Positions 4,950-5,603 of a stretch of DNA of 5,603 bases are shown here, piece by piece; position 1 is the first letter of the stretch; each line of letters begins with the position of its first letter. Source of the stretch: Chroococcidiopsidaceae cyanobacterium CP_BM_RX_35. GTDB lineage: Bacteria > Cyanobacteriota > Cyanobacteriia > Cyanobacteriales > Chroococcidiopsidaceae. The DNA lies in contig JAFAVL010000818.1 of assembly GCA_019242465.1 (NCBI GenBank), forward strand, positions 1 to 5,603, written 5' to 3'. Both the position numbers and the translations under genes were made by a program. The notes under the pieces are model-generated. The model saw nothing but the letters and a program-made list of their open reading frames with translations, was not told the origin of the DNA and searched no databases.

Positions 4950-5603
4950 GTGACAGAAGTTTGGGGCATGACTGTAGCGCATCGTCGTATAGGGCTTGAG
5001 CAAGAATTTTTTCTGGTAGATGAAGAGGGTATGCCTTCCGATCGGGCAGATGAATTCTTACACCGCTGTCGAGAGGTAGCAGCAGCAGAAGGTTGCGGTC
5101 CAGAATACTTTGCGCCGGAATGGGTTAAGGGCATGATCGAAATTAATACCCCTCCAGCCCATACAGCCAACGAGTTGGCAAGAGAGTATCTCAAAAATCT
5201 GAAACTGGCACTGCAAGTTGGGCGAGAGCTGAATTTGAGGCTCTACCCACTATCGAGCTATCCCTTACATTTAACCCCGGCGATTCGTGACAAGTTGAAC
5301 TACCATGTTCAGGTTCGTACTGTTGGGTACGACAGGTTCTTACATGCCGGAAAATGTACTGGTACGCACCTGCATCTCGAAGTGGCACCAGGGACAATTG
5401 ACTCACGTGTAGGAGTATCGTATGACTCTAGCCCAGAAGCAAGAGAGGAACTGCTAAATATCTACAATCTGGCTACAGCTTTGGACTCCGCACTAGTTGC
5501 TCTGGCACGTGCATGCCCCTTCTATGAAGGACAGGCGCTCGGTTTAGCCGCCCACGCGGTTCGTTATCGGGGTAGTAGCACTTTTGGCTGGGAGGGAGTT
5601 TAT
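4950..5603 (+). CDS. GCS2-family carboxylate-amine ligase (3' end outside window)
   Basis: The N-terminal 218 residues of a glutamate-cysteine ligase type 2 (YbdK-like) protein; this fold uses ATP to join a carboxylate, usually glutamate's, to an amine. The frame stays open to the window end, so the C-terminal part is missing. Expected active-site residues are visible: GLEQEFFLVD (15-24, with E17 and E19 as likely Mg-ATP ligands), GMIEINTPP (61-69, E64), and GTHLHLEV (138-145, the family H-x-H). It does not resemble my recollection of the dedicated cyanobacterial GshA, so glutathione synthesis is not the default reading. An in-frame TAG at 4935-4937 limits the start. I chose GTG 4950; ATG 4968 also fits and leaves the family motifs intact, and neither has a clear Shine-Dalgarno. 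It follows the amidohydrolase by 56 bases and is probably cotranscribed. Confidence 0.82.
   Translation, partial: MTEVWGMTVAHRRIGLEQEFFLVDEEGMPSDRADEFLHRCREVAAAEGCGPEYFAPEWVKGMIEINTPPAHTANELAREYLKNLKLALQVGRELNLRLYPLSSYPLHLTPAIRDKLNYHVQVRTVGYDRFLHAGKCTGTHLHLEVAPGTIDSRVGVSYDSSPEAREELLNIYNLATALDSALVALARACPFYEGQALGLAAHAVRYRGSSTFGWEGVY

Noticed and set aside
4549..5406. Minus-strand ORFs at 4549-4737, 4934-5194 and 5191-5406
   Set aside because: They are antisense to the amidohydrolase and GCS2 genes, whose plus-strand frames carry the family motifs.
4950..5603. Calling the ligase the standard cyanobacterial GshA
   Set aside because: The sequence does not look like the N-terminus I remember for the cyanobacterial GshA subfamily, and the amidohydrolase neighbour points elsewhere. 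A family-specific HMM score would decide.

Overview
The window looks like a piece of a cyanobacterial chromosome. The main reason is a gene that reads as NblR, the phycobilisome-degradation regulator found in cyanobacteria. It is supported by a DUF2949-type small protein, a cyanobacterial-style NAD kinase, and two exact GCGATCGC (HIP1) octamers. I see no insertion sequence, integrase, tRNA, rRNA or CRISPR array, and nothing in base composition or codon use suggests recent transfer.

Layout, left to right. Positions 2-628 (+) hold the C-terminal two thirds of an NAD kinase whose start lies before the window. After an 82-base gap with a long AT-rich inverted repeat comes nblR (711-1457, +), then an exported DUF192 protein (1533-2054, +). 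A 342-base stretch without an obvious gene follows (2055-2396). It carries short repeats, a weak hairpin, a weak candidate promoter and, at its end, a possible 11-codon leader ORF whose stop lies inside an almost perfect Shine-Dalgarno sequence. That sequence serves a 63-residue DUF2949 protein (2397-2588, +). A strong hairpin at 2703-2735 separates this gene from a convergent class V aminotransferase (2740-3894, -) and probably terminates both. A 216-base divergent intergenic region leads to an N-formylglutamate amidohydrolase-like gene (4111-4893, +). After 56 bases comes a GCS2-family carboxylate-amine ligase (4950 onward, +), cut by the window end.

How the genes may work together. The left half concerns NADP supply (NAD kinase) and control of light-harvesting antenna under stress (NblR). 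The aminotransferase probably handles glyoxylate in photorespiration. The right-hand pair is the most likely candidate for something under-described: an amide-bond hydrolase family next to an amide-bond-forming ligase family, with both proteins divergent from the textbook enzymes. It looks like the start of a small amidoligase (peptide or amino-acid conjugate) operon that continues past the window.
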